The translations under genes were made by a program, and so were the position numbers. The notes under the pieces were generated by a model, which did not search any database, was not told the origin of the DNA, and worked only from the letters and a program-made list of their open reading frames with translations. 64,000 bases of DNA from Burkholderia sp052045245 (lineage in GTDB: Bacteria; Pseudomonadota; Gammaproteobacteria; Burkholderiales; Burkholderiaceae): NCBI RefSeq assembly GCF_052045245.1, contig NZ_JBQEON010000019.1, positions 62,001-126,000 of the forward strand. Reading direction: 5' to 3'. Positions 52,641-61,382 of this stretch are shown here, piece after piece; positions within the stretch are counted from its first letter, which is position 1; each line of letters begins with the position of its first letter.

Positions 52641-53579
52641 TCAATAACGGATGCGCGGATCGAGCCACGCGTACGCGAGGTCGACCAGCAGGTTGAACAG
52701 CACGGCACAGACGGTCGTCAGCACGACGAGGCCGAGCACCAGCGTGTAGTCGCGGTTGATTGCGCCGTTCACGACGAGCTGCCCGAGCCCCGGCAGCGCG
52801 AACACCGATTCGGTGACGACGGCCGCCGTGATCGACGAGATGCAGACCGTGCCGAACAGCGACACGACCGGCATCAGCGCGGGCTTGAGCGCGTGACGCA
52901 GCACGATCGTCGAACCCGGCAGGCCCTTCGCGCGCGCGGTGCGGATGTAGTTGCTCGACAGCGTCTCGATCATCGAGCCGCGCATCACGCGTGCGAGCAG
53001 CGACACGTTGATGAGGGTCAGCAGCACGATCGGCAGCAGCCGGTACCGCCAGCCGCCATCGCCCCAGCCGCCGGCCGGCAGCCAGCCGTTGCCGGCCGAC
53101 GTCTTCAGCAGGATCGCGAAGATCCAGACCAGCACCGGGCCGAGCACGAACGGCGGCACGACGTTGCCGAAGTTGCCGATCAGCATCACGAAGCGGTCGA
53201 TCAGGCTGTCGCGGCGCACGGCCGCGACGGTGCCGAGCAGCACGCCGAACCCGATCGAGATCGGGATCGACACGCCGCCCACGCCGAGACTCACGGGCAG
53301 CGCCTTCTTCACGAGATCGTTCACCGACCAGTCGACGTAGCGGAACGACGGGCCGAGATCGCCGTGCAGCAGCGAACCGAGATACAGCAGGTACTGCTTC
53401 CACAGCGGCTCGTCGAGGTGGTACTTCGCGTTCAGGTTCGCGAGCGTCGCCGCGGACAGCTGCTTCTCCGTATCGAACGGACCGCCGGGCGTGAAATGCA
53501 GCAGCAGGTAGCAGACGGTGATGACGGCGAGAATCGTCGGCACCGCCCACAACGTGCGTCTCAGTGCGTAGGCCAGCAT
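52641..53579 (-). CDS. Peptide ABC transporter permease (DppB/OppB-type)
   Basis: 312 residues, six helices. Family start 'MLAYALRRTLWAVPTILAVI', the substrate-channel motif 'HFTPGGPFDTEKQLSAATLA', and the EAA loop 'NYIRTARAKGLPGSTIVLRH' are present. Located 11 bp after the binding-protein gene and 13 bp before the second permease, so all are one operon. Its periplasmic loops face the binding protein. Confidence 0.93.
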   Translation of the reverse strand: MLAYALRRTLWAVPTILAVITVCYLLLHFTPGGPFDTEKQLSAATLANLNAKYHLDEPLWKQYLLYLGSLLHGDLGPSFRYVDWSVNDLVKKALPVSLGVGGVSIPISIGFGVLLGTVAAVRRDSLIDRFVMLIGNFGNVVPPFVLGPVLVWIFAILLKTSAGNGWLPAGGWGDGGWRYRLLPIVLLTLINVSLLARVMRGSMIETLSSNYIRTARAKGLPGSTIVLRHALKPALMPVVSLFGTVCISSITAAVVTESVFALPGLGQLVVNGAINRDYTLVLGLVVLTTVCAVLFNLLVDLAYAWLDPRIRY

Positions 53580-53590
53580 GATCGCTCCGC

Positions 53591-55201
53591 TCAGTGCTTG
53601 ATCAGGTACATGTCCTGCGAAGCACGCATGTCGATCACGTTCTTCAGCGAATAGCCGCCCACGTAGGGCTTCACGAGACGGTCGGCCGAGTACTGGAACA
53701 GCGGCACCATCGGCGTGTCGTTCATCGCCATGTCGTGCGCCTGCGTGAGCAGCGCGGCGCGCGCCTTGTCGTCGAGCTTCTGGTTGCCGTCTTCGACGAG
53801 CGTGTCCATCTGCTTGTTGCAGTAGCCGACGGTGTTCTGCGAGCTGCCGCAGCGGATCAGGTCGAAGAAGGTCATCGCGTCGTTGTAGTCGGCGAACCAG
53901 CCGTCGCGCGCGATCTGCACCTTGCCGTCATGCCGCTCCTTCATCAGCACCTTGAACTCGACGTTCTCGAGCCTGGTGTTGATGCCGAGCTTCGTGCGCC
54001 ACTCCGATGCGGTGAACAGGGCGACCTTCTTGTGCAGGTCGTTGGTGTTGTACGTGAGCGTGAACGACAGCGGCTTCGCGTCCGAGTAGCCGGCCTGCTT
54101 CAGCAGGTCCTTCGCGGTCGCGACGCGCTTGGCCATCGGCCACGACGCCCATTCCGGCGTGAACGGCTGCACGCCCTTCGTGCCGTTCGGCATCAGCCCG
54201 TACATCGGCTTCTCGCCGGCCTGCGTGAGCTTCGACGTCAGCACGTCGCGATCGATCACCATCGACAGCGCCTGGCGCACGCGCTTGTCCTTCAGCGCCG
54301 CGTCGCTGTTGTTCAGGTAGTAGTAGTAGGTCGCGAGCTGCAGGCCCGGGCGCAGTTCGCCGCCGAACTGCTTGCTGACCTGCTGGAAGATGCCCGACGG
54401 GATCGAGTAGCTGTAGTCGATCTGGCCGGCCTGGTACATGCGCATCGCCGTTTCATCGCTTTCGATCGGCAGGTACGTGACCTTGTTGATCACGACCTTC
54501 GACGCGTTCCAGTACTTCGCGTCCTTGGTCGCGACGATGCGGTTGTTCGGCTGCCAGTCGGCGAGCTGGTACGCGCCGTTGCTGACGATGTTGCCGGGGC
54601 GCGTCCATGCGTCGCCGAACTTCGCGACGGTGTCCTTGTTCACCGGTGCGAGCGGCGCCATCGCGGTCAGCTCGGGGAAGAACGCGACCGGCACGTCGGT
54701 CGTCACTTCCAGCGTGTACGGGTCGACCGCGCGCACGGCGAGCGTCGACGGTGCGGCCTTGCCGGCGATGATGTCCTTCGAGTTCTTGATGAACTCGACG
54801 AGGATCGTGTACTTCGAGCCCGTCTTCGGATCGACGAGGCGCTGCCACGAATAAACGAAATCGGCGGCCGTCACCGGCTGGCCGTTGCTCCACTTCGCGT
54901 CGTGGCGCAGCTTGAAGATCCACGTCTGCGGCGCCTTGCGCTCCCACGACAGTGCGACGCCCGGCACGACCTGGCCGGCCGCGTCGATGCGGGCGAGCCC
55001 TTCGAACAGGTCGAGGCCGATCGTGTTGCCGGTCCACGATTCGATGTGCGCCGGATCGAGCGACTCGACTTCGGCGGGCACCTGGCGCGTCAGGTCCTGC
55101 TGAGGAGCGAGCGCGACGTTCGACGGAACGTTCACGGCGTGAGCGGCGGGCGTCAGGGCGAGCGCGGCCAGCACGGCCGACATGGCATGCAAGGATTTCA
55201 T
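53591..55201 (-). CDS. Peptide-binding protein of the ABC transporter (OppA-like)
   Basis: 536 residues, solute-binding family 5. Signal peptide MKSLHAMSAVLAALALTPAA then HAVN, without a lipobox, so it is free in the periplasm. 'AEVESLDPAHIESWTGNTIG' and 'KWSNGQPVTAADFVYSWQRL' are the OppA/DppA/MppA signatures. It delivers oligopeptides (or murein peptides) to the membrane complex. It is the first gene of the operon, reading away from the XRE-cupin regulator region. Confidence 0.93.
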   Translation of the reverse strand: MKSLHAMSAVLAALALTPAAHAVNVPSNVALAPQQDLTRQVPAEVESLDPAHIESWTGNTIGLDLFEGLARIDAAGQVVPGVALSWERKAPQTWIFKLRHDAKWSNGQPVTAADFVYSWQRLVDPKTGSKYTILVEFIKNSKDIIAGKAAPSTLAVRAVDPYTLEVTTDVPVAFFPELTAMAPLAPVNKDTVAKFGDAWTRPGNIVSNGAYQLADWQPNNRIVATKDAKYWNASKVVINKVTYLPIESDETAMRMYQAGQIDYSYSIPSGIFQQVSKQFGGELRPGLQLATYYYYLNNSDAALKDKRVRQALSMVIDRDVLTSKLTQAGEKPMYGLMPNGTKGVQPFTPEWASWPMAKRVATAKDLLKQAGYSDAKPLSFTLTYNTNDLHKKVALFTASEWRTKLGINTRLENVEFKVLMKERHDGKVQIARDGWFADYNDAMTFFDLIRCGSSQNTVGYCNKQMDTLVEDGNQKLDDKARAALLTQAHDMAMNDTPMVPLFQYSADRLVKPYVGGYSLKNVIDMRASQDMYLIKH

Positions 55202-55318
55202 CGTGGCAGTCTTGAGAAGGTTGTTCGGTGTGCGTCGCGCGGCGAATGCCGCGGCTTACGCGTGAGACGCTGACGGGTACAGCGATTGAGGAGGCCCGTG
55301 ATTCTCGTATTGCATCTT

Positions 55319-55373
55319 AGTATTCCTTACGTTCATTTCGACAGGCATCCCGTCGAAGAAACGAAGGAATACC
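55319..55373. promoter_or_regulatory. Large imperfect inverted repeat upstream of the peptide operon
   Basis: AGTATTCCTTACGTTCATTT then CGAC (55319-55342) is largely the inverse complement of GTCGAAGAAACGAAGGAATA then CC (55352-55373), two arms of 22-24 bp with two small gaps and a 9-nt loop. It lies between the end of the XRE-cupin gene and the start of the operon, so it is either an operator or a transcript hairpin; no strong T tract is present. Confidence 0.5.
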
Positions 55374-55379
55374 CGTGCG

Positions 55380-55982
55380 TTAGAACAGTCGCGGCGTACC
55401 GACCCAGACCACCACCGACTCGATCTTCGCGGTGTTGACCCAGCTGTGCGGGACCGTCGACTGATAGTGCGAACTGTCGCCGGCCTGCAGGACGAACGTC
55501 TTGCCTTCCAGCGTCAGCGACACTTCCCCTTCAATCACGTACAGGAATTCCTCTCCTGCATGTGTCGTCACCTCCGACCGCTTCTGCCCCGGCGGCATCC
55601 GCACGAGGATCGCCTCGAGCTGACGCCCTTCGGTCACGTTCGTCAGCCTCGCGAACAGGTTCGCCGAATCGGCGAATCCGAAGAAGCGCAACTGCTCGCC
55701 CCTGCAGACCGAGCGTTCCTCGCTCGGCGTATCCACGAAGTACTGCACCGTCACACCGAGCGCCTGTGCGATACCGGCCAGCGACGTCAACGACGGCGAC
55801 GCGAGCCCGCGCTCGACTTGAGACAGAAACGGCTTCGAAATCCCCGCGGCGGTAGCGGTGTCGTCGAGCGTGCGCTTCAGTCGTTGGCGCAACGCGCGAA
55901 TCTTGCTGCCGAGTGCGACAGCGTCTGCCGATCGCGAGTTTTCAGTGGGGGGAACCATAGCAGGCCGAAAAGTGGTCGTCAA
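55380..55982 (-). CDS. XRE-family regulator with cupin sensor
   Basis: 200 residues. An N-terminal helix-turn-helix ('LGSKIRALRQRLKRTLDDTA' with 'GISKPFLSQVERGLASPSLT') is joined to a C-terminal cupin barrel ('PPGQKRSEVTTHAGEEFLYV' and 'GDSSHYQSTVPHSWVNTA', with metal-type His/Glu). Proteins of this type (PuuR-like) repress uptake and catabolic genes and sense a small ligand in the cupin. It is encoded upstream of the peptide ABC operon in the same direction and is the likely regulator. An inner start at 55958 is possible. Confidence 0.88.
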   Translation of the reverse strand: MTTTFRPAMVPPTENSRSADAVALGSKIRALRQRLKRTLDDTATAAGISKPFLSQVERGLASPSLTSLAGIAQALGVTVQYFVDTPSEERSVCRGEQLRFFGFADSANLFARLTNVTEGRQLEAILVRMPPGQKRSEVTTHAGEEFLYVIEGEVSLTLEGKTFVLQAGDSSHYQSTVPHSWVNTAKIESVVVWVGTPRLF

Positions 55983-56459
55983 AAAATGTTTGATGGAAAG
56001 TAACTAAGTTAATTCGAGATAGCTTAATCTTCGGGTTCGCACACGTCTTCGGTGTTGAGCCCGGTGCACTAAACAGGGCCCGAAGCGAGCGAAACGACGC
56101 GCTATCTTGCCAGACTCGCCGGCTTCACAGGCAAGCTGCAAGCGGCTCTCCGGGAATCTGCGGAGAACGGGCGCAAAGCTTACAAATAAATGATGAGACA
56201 AATGTTCCTGAAAGCTGCTGCCATATCGGGAGTTTCCCTGAGTGGCGCGGACCTGACGCACCGGACCGGCAAACGTTACCATTCGCGCGCCGGTCGGGGC
56301 CGCGCCCCGCCTCGCCAGGCGGAGTCCGACCCCGGCCCGGGCTAACCCGCCCGACCGCTCCATCGCCGACGCAAAGCCTACCCGGCCATCGTGCTCCGGC
56401 GCCAGTTCGACCCCCAAAAGGCGACGCGCGATCCGCGCCGTCCGTTTCAGACGAGATTG
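55983..56459. other. Intergenic region between the XRE gene and the POT gene
   Basis: About 477 bp. It must contain the promoters of two divergent genes. The stretch 56160-56230 is AT-richer, and the 56280-56350 part is very GC-rich with short local inverted repeats (GGGGC-CGC-GCCCC). No gene or specific operator is supported; minus-strand frames here are Arg-rich and unconvincing. Confidence 0.45.
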
Positions 56460-57983
56460 ATGATGCACGCACCTGTTTCACAAACCCGATCGTTTACGAC
56501 GGTCTTCCTCATCGAAATGTGGGAGCGCTTCGGCTACTACGGCATGGCCGCGCTCCTGGTCCTCTTCATGGTCGACCGGCTCGGTTTCACCGATAGCCAT
56601 GCGAACCTGACCTGGGGCGCGTTTACCGCGCTCGTCTACGCGTCGCCGTCGATCGGCGGCTGGATCGGCGACAAGGTGCTCGGCGCCCGTCGCACGATGA
56701 TCATCGGCGCGGCCGTGCTGTGCGCCGGCTACGTGATGCTGGCGGTCCCGAACGACGCGCTCGCATACATGTATGCGTCGCTCGGCGTGATCGTCGTCGG
56801 CAACGGCCTGTTCAAGGCCAACGCGGCGAACCTCGTGCGCCGCATCTACGAAGGCGACGATGCGCGCATCGACAGCGCATTCACGATCTACTACATGGCG
56901 GTCAACATCGGCTCGACCGTGTCGATGCTCGCGACGCCGTGGATCAAGGATCACTGGGGCTGGCACACCGCATTCGCGGTCTGCGCCGCCGGCATGCTGC
57001 TCGCGATCCTGAACTTCATGCTGATGCACCGCACGCTCGCGCACATCGGCTCGCAGCCCGACGACCAGCCGATCCGCTGGAAGCGCCTCGGCGGCGTGGT
57101 GGCAGGCGGTGTCGCGCTCGCGCTGATCACGCTGTACGTGCTGCAGCACAAGCAGCTCGCGGTCGCGAGCGTGTGGACGGCAGCGTTCGCGATCCTCGCG
57201 ATCTTCGCGTACATGATCGCGAAGTCGGAGCGTTCGGAGCGCGCGGGCCTGATCGCGGCGCTCGTGCTGATCGGCCAGGTGATTCTGTTCTTCATCTTCT
57301 ACGTGCAGATGTCGACGTCGTTGACGCTGTTCGCACTGCGCAACGTCGATCCGCGCTTCATCCTGTTCGGCACGACGCTGTTCACGTGGAGCGCCGCGCA
57401 GTTCCAGGCACTGAACCCGATCTGGATCATGATGCTGAGCCCGGTGCTCGTGTGGATCTACAACGCGTTCTCGAAGAGCGGCCGTGACCTGCCGGTCGCC
57501 GCGAAGTACGCGTTCGGCTTCGGCGCGGTGGCCGCCGGCTACCTGGTGTTCACGATCAGCGGCCGCTACGCGGTGGACGGCCGCGTGTCGTCGTGGTTCA
57601 TGGTGTGGGGCTACGGCCTCTACTCGCTCGGCGAACTGCTGGTGAGCGGCCTCGGCCTCGCGATGATCGCCCGCTACGTGCCGGCGCGCATGAGCGGCTT
57701 CATGATGGGTGCGTATTTCGTCGCGACGGGTGTGTCGCAGTATCTCGGCAGCGTCGTCGCGAACTTCGCGCAGATGCCGTCGCACGACCTGCCGGCCACC
57801 GAATCGCTGCCGCTGTACCTGTCGCTGTTCGAGAAGCTCGGCTGGCTCGCCGCGATCGGCATGCTGCTCGCGCTGCTGCTGCTGCCGATGATGAACCGCC
57901 TGTCGCGCCAGCATCAGCGTTGCGCGGAAGCGCGCCGCGAGGAAGAAGCCGGTCAGGCGCCGGCACTGGCCTCGGCACAGTAA
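56460..57983 (+). CDS. POT/PTR-family proton-dependent oligopeptide symporter
   Basis: 507 residues with about fourteen membrane helices. The family motif ExxERFxYY is seen as 'EMWERFGYYGMAALLVLFMV', followed by 'GGWIGDKVLGARRTMIIGAA', 'NGLFKANAANLVRRIY' and 'DSAFTIYYMAVNIGSTVSML', the PTR2 signature. It imports di- and tripeptides with protons. It lies beside the ABC peptide operon, forming a peptide-uptake locus. The start is ATG 56460 or 56463 with a weak box. Confidence 0.93.
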   Translation: MMHAPVSQTRSFTTVFLIEMWERFGYYGMAALLVLFMVDRLGFTDSHANLTWGAFTALVYASPSIGGWIGDKVLGARRTMIIGAAVLCAGYVMLAVPNDALAYMYASLGVIVVGNGLFKANAANLVRRIYEGDDARIDSAFTIYYMAVNIGSTVSMLATPWIKDHWGWHTAFAVCAAGMLLAILNFMLMHRTLAHIGSQPDDQPIRWKRLGGVVAGGVALALITLYVLQHKQLAVASVWTAAFAILAIFAYMIAKSERSERAGLIAALVLIGQVILFFIFYVQMSTSLTLFALRNVDPRFILFGTTLFTWSAAQFQALNPIWIMMLSPVLVWIYNAFSKSGRDLPVAAKYAFGFGAVAAGYLVFTISGRYAVDGRVSSWFMVWGYGLYSLGELLVSGLGLAMIARYVPARMSGFMMGAYFVATGVSQYLGSVVANFAQMPSHDLPATESLPLYLSLFEKLGWLAAIGMLLALLLLPMMNRLSRQHQRCAEARREEEAGQAPALASAQ

Positions 57984-58103
57984 GTACTATCCCTCGGCGT
58001 GCGGCCTGCACGCCACATTCTCCCGCCGGCGCGGCCAGCACGTCCTACACTGGTTGCAACGGCGCATCCGCTTCGACGCGATGCGCACTGGCGGGAGACG
58101 CTC

Positions 58104-58310
58104 ATGAAAAGCAAAACGACTCGGCTCTTGAGGATACTGTCGGACATCCGGCACGCGCAGCGCTGCACCGCATTGCGCGCCGCCCGGGCCGCGGCCGAAG
58201 CCGACGCGGTGCTCGCGCAGCAGGACGATCCGAAGTCCGACGAACCCGACGACGCCGAATCCGACGACGCGACCACCGCCCCCCGCTCCCGTATCGGCTC
58301 ACCTCACTGA
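58104..58310 (+). CDS. Small hypothetical protein (68 aa)
   Basis: Starts MKSKTTRLLRILSDIRHAQR, Ala-rich helix in the middle, then an acidic stretch (DDPKSDEPDDAESDD). GGGAG precedes the ATG. The last codons are encoded by a copy of the 18-bp repeat core, so the C-terminus appears to have been captured from that element. No family is recognised. Confidence 0.45.
   Translation: MKSKTTRLLRILSDIRHAQRCTALRAARAAAEADAVLAQQDDPKSDEPDDAESDDATTAPRSRIGSPH
58286..58303 (+). repeat. Single copy of the 23-bp-array core inside a gene end
   Basis: CTCCCGTATCGGCTCACC is identical to the tenth unit of the array at 37300-37317, over 18 bases, yet lies 21 kb away. It covers the last codons of the small gene before its stop at 58308. 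Confidence 0.8.
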
Positions 58311-58350
58311 CCGCATCGACGCCGCGCGGCACCGTGCGTGCCGCTCGTCT

Positions 58351-58417
58351 GCCTTTCCGCCTTTCCGCCTTTCCGCCTTTCCGCCTTTCCGCCTTTCCCG
58401 CTTTCCCGCTTTCCCGC
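58351..58417. repeat. Tandem GCCTTTCC octamer repeat
   Basis: Six exact 8-bp units (58351-58398) are followed by three 9-bp relatives (CGCTTTCCC type). The tract ends just before the stop of the OpgC-like gene on the minus strand. It is likely to vary in copy number between isolates. Confidence 0.85.
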
Positions 58418-58422
58418 GCCGC

Positions 58423-59547
58423 TCACGCAGCCGTGCCGCGCCAGCGCGCGAACCACGTTCCCGAACCCGCCACGGCCATCATCAGCCCGACCGCGCATGC
58501 GTCGGCCGCGAGGCCCACGCCGATGTGCCGCAGCTCGGCACCGTTCGCGACCGGATGCAGCAGCGAATCGATGACGAGCGAGATCGCCGCGCCGGCGACG
58601 AAGCAGATCAACCCGCGCCGGCCGACCGCGACGACGGGCTGCACGGCCCGCGCGATGCGCGCGATCCAGCCGTGGCGCACGCAGTCGGCCATCAGCCATG
58701 CCACCGCCGCGAAGCTCACGATGCGCGGCAGCGCCAGATCGCGCTTGAGCAGGCCTTCGGGCACCGGCAGCCCCGAGAACAGCTTGTAGCTCGCGCAGCC
58801 GAGCACGATCGCGCACGCGACGCCGGTCGCCGCGGCGCTCCAGCGCCCGAGCGCGATGTGCCGGTAAAAAGGCTGGCACCGCGCGAGCACGCCGGCGACG
58901 AACATCAGCTGCCACGCGAACGGATTGAAACTCCAGCGGAACGAATCGGTGTCGAGCAATTCGGGGCCGAGCCAGCCGGCCGCGAGCCACGACGCCGCGC
59001 TGAACGCGACGAGCAGCCACGGATGGCGGCGCGCGAACGGCACGATCACCGGCGACGCGAGCGCGAACAGCACATACATCGGCAGCACCGATGCGAGGTA
59101 CGGCTGGCGCTGGAAGGTGAGCAGTTCGGCAAGGCCGGTGAGCGGCGAGGCGAGCATCACGCTGACGTCGTCGAGCGCGAGGTTCGGCGCGTCGATTCCG
59201 TAATGGTCGAGCACGACGGATACGACCAGCATCAGCGTCGACGTCGCGAGGAACGCGCGATAGATCTGCATCGCGCGGCGCACGAACCGCCGCTGCGCGG
59301 CGCGCGTGCCGTGACGGTCGGCGATTGCGCCATACGCGCTCGCGGTCGCGAAGCCGCCGAGGAACACGAACACCTCGGCCGCGTCGCACAGCGCGAATGC
59401 GTGAAGCGTCACGCGCGACAGCACGCTCGCGCCGATGTGATCGACGACGATCATCAGCAACACGATTCCGCGGAAGAAATCGACTTCGATCAGGCGGCCG
59501 CCGCGCGCCGGCGGGACCGTGACAGGCGACGGCGCGCTCATCGACAT
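58423..59547 (-). CDS. OpgC-domain membrane protein
   Basis: 374 residues, ten or so membrane helices, acyltransferase-3-like OpgC fold. 'LIEVDFFRGIVLLMIVVDHI' contains the conserved D-x-x-R-G motif of this superfamily, followed by 'AEVFVFLGGFATASAYG' and 'FNPFAWQLMFVAGVL'. In E. coli OpgC adds succinyl groups to periplasmic glucans; a comparable acyl transfer is inferred. No opgGH genes are in the window. Confidence 0.85.
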   Translation of the reverse strand: MSMSAPSPVTVPPARGGRLIEVDFFRGIVLLMIVVDHIGASVLSRVTLHAFALCDAAEVFVFLGGFATASAYGAIADRHGTRAAQRRFVRRAMQIYRAFLATSTLMLVVSVVLDHYGIDAPNLALDDVSVMLASPLTGLAELLTFQRQPYLASVLPMYVLFALASPVIVPFARRHPWLLVAFSAASWLAAGWLGPELLDTDSFRWSFNPFAWQLMFVAGVLARCQPFYRHIALGRWSAAATGVACAIVLGCASYKLFSGLPVPEGLLKRDLALPRIVSFAAVAWLMADCVRHGWIARIARAVQPVVAVGRRGLICFVAGAAISLVIDSLLHPVANGAELRHIGVGLAADACAVGLMMAVAGSGTWFARWRGTAA

Positions 59548-59953
59548 GGCCGCACCTGCGCGACGTCGGTGCGGCGCGCACCGGGGGAAGATTCGGAAAG
59601 GAGAAGTCGAGCGCGATCAGCGGCGATACGCGTATGCTCGCATCGCGCCAACCCGGCCGGCCCGGCACGGAGATGACCGTTCATGAAAAAGCTGCATACG
59701 AAGAGAAGGCGGTCAGGTCAGTCTAACGGCCGGTCGGGGGATACCCTAAGTAACAAAGTGCAACGAAATCTTCTGTTCGATTACGAGGATGACATCGACG
59801 ATACAGAAGTGGCAACGCGGCCAGACTGATGTCAGCGCGATGCCAGTTCGGCGCCAGCATCGCGAGATTCAACCGAGGGAACGCGCGATGCGCGGCACGT
59901 TGCGTGCTGCCGTCGTGTCGAGCGCAACGACGCTCAAGCGCGCTCCACCGCGC
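59548..59953. other. Intergenic region between opgC-like and rarD genes
   Basis: About 400 bp. It holds a possible 48-codon reading frame at 59683-59829 (MKKLHTKRRRSGQSNGRSGD, ending in an acidic tail) with GGAG 9 bp upstream, but I cannot support it further. The remainder is GC-rich without recognisable signals. Confidence 0.35.
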
Positions 59954-60853
59954 TCACCCGCGCGCCGGCAGGCGCCGCATCAGCATCGCGCTGTGCCACG
60001 CGGTCAGCGCGACGGCGACCCAGATCGGCCCGTAGGTCGCGAGCTGCGCGACGCTCAGCGTCTCGCCGAGCAGCAGCAGCGACACGGCGACGAGCAGCAC
60101 GGGCTCGACGTAGCCGAGGATCCCGAACAGCGCCATCGGCAGCATCCGGCTCGCCTTCAGGTAGCTCGCGAGCGCGAGCGTGCTGAGCACGCCGAGCCCC
60201 GGCAGCAGCGCGGCCCACAGCAGCGGACGGTTGCCGACCGGTGTCGGGCTCGTCGATATCATCGCGAGCGCGACCGGGCACAGCAGCACGATCTCGAGCG
60301 CGAACGCGGCCAGCGAATCGGCGTTGATCCGGCGGCGCAGCACGAAATACGGCGGATAGCCGAACGCGACGACGAGCGTCGGCCATGCGAACGCGCGCGT
60401 CGCCCACACCTCGTGCGCGACGCCGAGCGCCGCGCACGCGACCGCCGCCCATTGCAGCGGATCGAGCCGTTCGTGATAGTAGAAGCGGCCGACGAGCACC
60501 ATCGTCAGCGGCAGCAGGAAATAGCCGAGCGACACTTCGAGCATGCGCCCGTGCAGCGGCGCCCACAGGAACAGCCACAGCTGCAGGCCGAGCAGCGCCG
60601 CGCTCACCGGCAGTGCGATCAGCAGGCGCCAGTCGCGCACGCTGCGCCGCGCCAGTTCGACGAGGGCCGGCCAGCGGCCGCGCAGCGCGATCAGCGCGAG
60701 CGCGCCCGGCACGGTCCACAGGATGCGCCACGCGAAGATGTCGAGGCCCGTGAGCGGCGCGAGCAGTTTCGCGTAAGCGGACATCAGCGCGAACAGCGTC
60801 GACGCCATCACCGACAGCATGATCCCGCGCCCGGCCTCCGGATACCCCGTCAT
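59954..60853 (-). CDS. rarD: RarD-type EamA transporter
   Basis: 299 residues with ten membrane helices. 'MLSVMASTLFALMSAYAKLL' and 'DIFAWRILWTVPGALALIAL' are the RarD-type opening, and 'YLKASRMLPMALFGILGYVE' and 'PVLLVAVSLLLLGE' match the second EamA repeat. These drug/metabolite exporters are linked to chloramphenicol sensitivity in some bacteria; the true cargo is unknown. The acylphosphatase gene precedes it closely on the same strand. Confidence 0.85.
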   Translation of the reverse strand: MTGYPEAGRGIMLSVMASTLFALMSAYAKLLAPLTGLDIFAWRILWTVPGALALIALRGRWPALVELARRSVRDWRLLIALPVSAALLGLQLWLFLWAPLHGRMLEVSLGYFLLPLTMVLVGRFYYHERLDPLQWAAVACAALGVAHEVWATRAFAWPTLVVAFGYPPYFVLRRRINADSLAAFALEIVLLCPVALAMISTSPTPVGNRPLLWAALLPGLGVLSTLALASYLKASRMLPMALFGILGYVEPVLLVAVSLLLLGETLSVAQLATYGPIWVAVALTAWHSAMLMRRLPARG

Positions 60854-60865
60854 GTTGTTTTAGCC

Positions 60866-61162
60866 TTACTGCTGCTGGAAGCGCTCGAAGCGCCGTTCGA
60901 CCTGACGCTCCTCGAACGTGACCTCGGTCACGCGCGCGGCCGGCGGCCCGTGGCGCAGCCATGCGAGCATCCGGTCGATCTGCGCGCCGGGCCCCTGGAT
61001 CATCGCCTCGACACTGCCGTCCTCGAGATTCGCGACCCAGCCGCGCAGCTTCAGCGCATGTGCCTCGCGCACCGTCGCGTGACGGAAACCGACGCCCTGC
61101 ACGACGCCGCGCACCCGCACGTAGTAAGTCTCGATCCGTTCGTCCAGTTCATTGCGGCTCAT
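60866..61162 (-). CDS. acyP: Acylphosphatase
   Basis: 98 residues. The family signature is 'VRGVVQGVGFRHATVREAHA' (Arg in GFR is catalytic with the later Asn) and 'LRGWVANLEDGSVEAMIQGP' supplies the Asn in GWVxN. It hydrolyses carboxyl-phosphate bonds such as acetyl phosphate or carbamoyl phosphate in the cytoplasm. The ATG at 61162 is taken; the upstream frame is GC-rich and unconvincing. It is adjacent to and cotranscribed with rarD. Confidence 0.93.
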   Translation of the reverse strand: MSRNELDERIETYYVRVRGVVQGVGFRHATVREAHALKLRGWVANLEDGSVEAMIQGPGAQIDRMLAWLRHGPPAARVTEVTFEERQVERRFERFQQQ

Positions 61163-61382
61163 CGCGTCGCCCTCCCGTCGTGCATTCCATTCAAGCCCGG
61201 CATTGTAGTCGCGTCGGCCGCTTCGCACACAGGCGCGGCGGGCCGGCCGCACGCGGCGGCGGGTTTGCTGCCCGGCGTTGCGCGCGTGCCGGAGGACGGC
61301 GCCCGTCGCCGGGCGCGCCGACCACGTACAATCTCGCCGACGCACAACCGCCGCGCCGCCCGCGCGGCCCCGAAGGAAACGC

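Noticed and set aside
56004..56468. Minus-strand 154-codon frame upstream of the POT gene
   Set aside because: Arg-rich, overlaps the intergenic promoter region and has no family resemblance.
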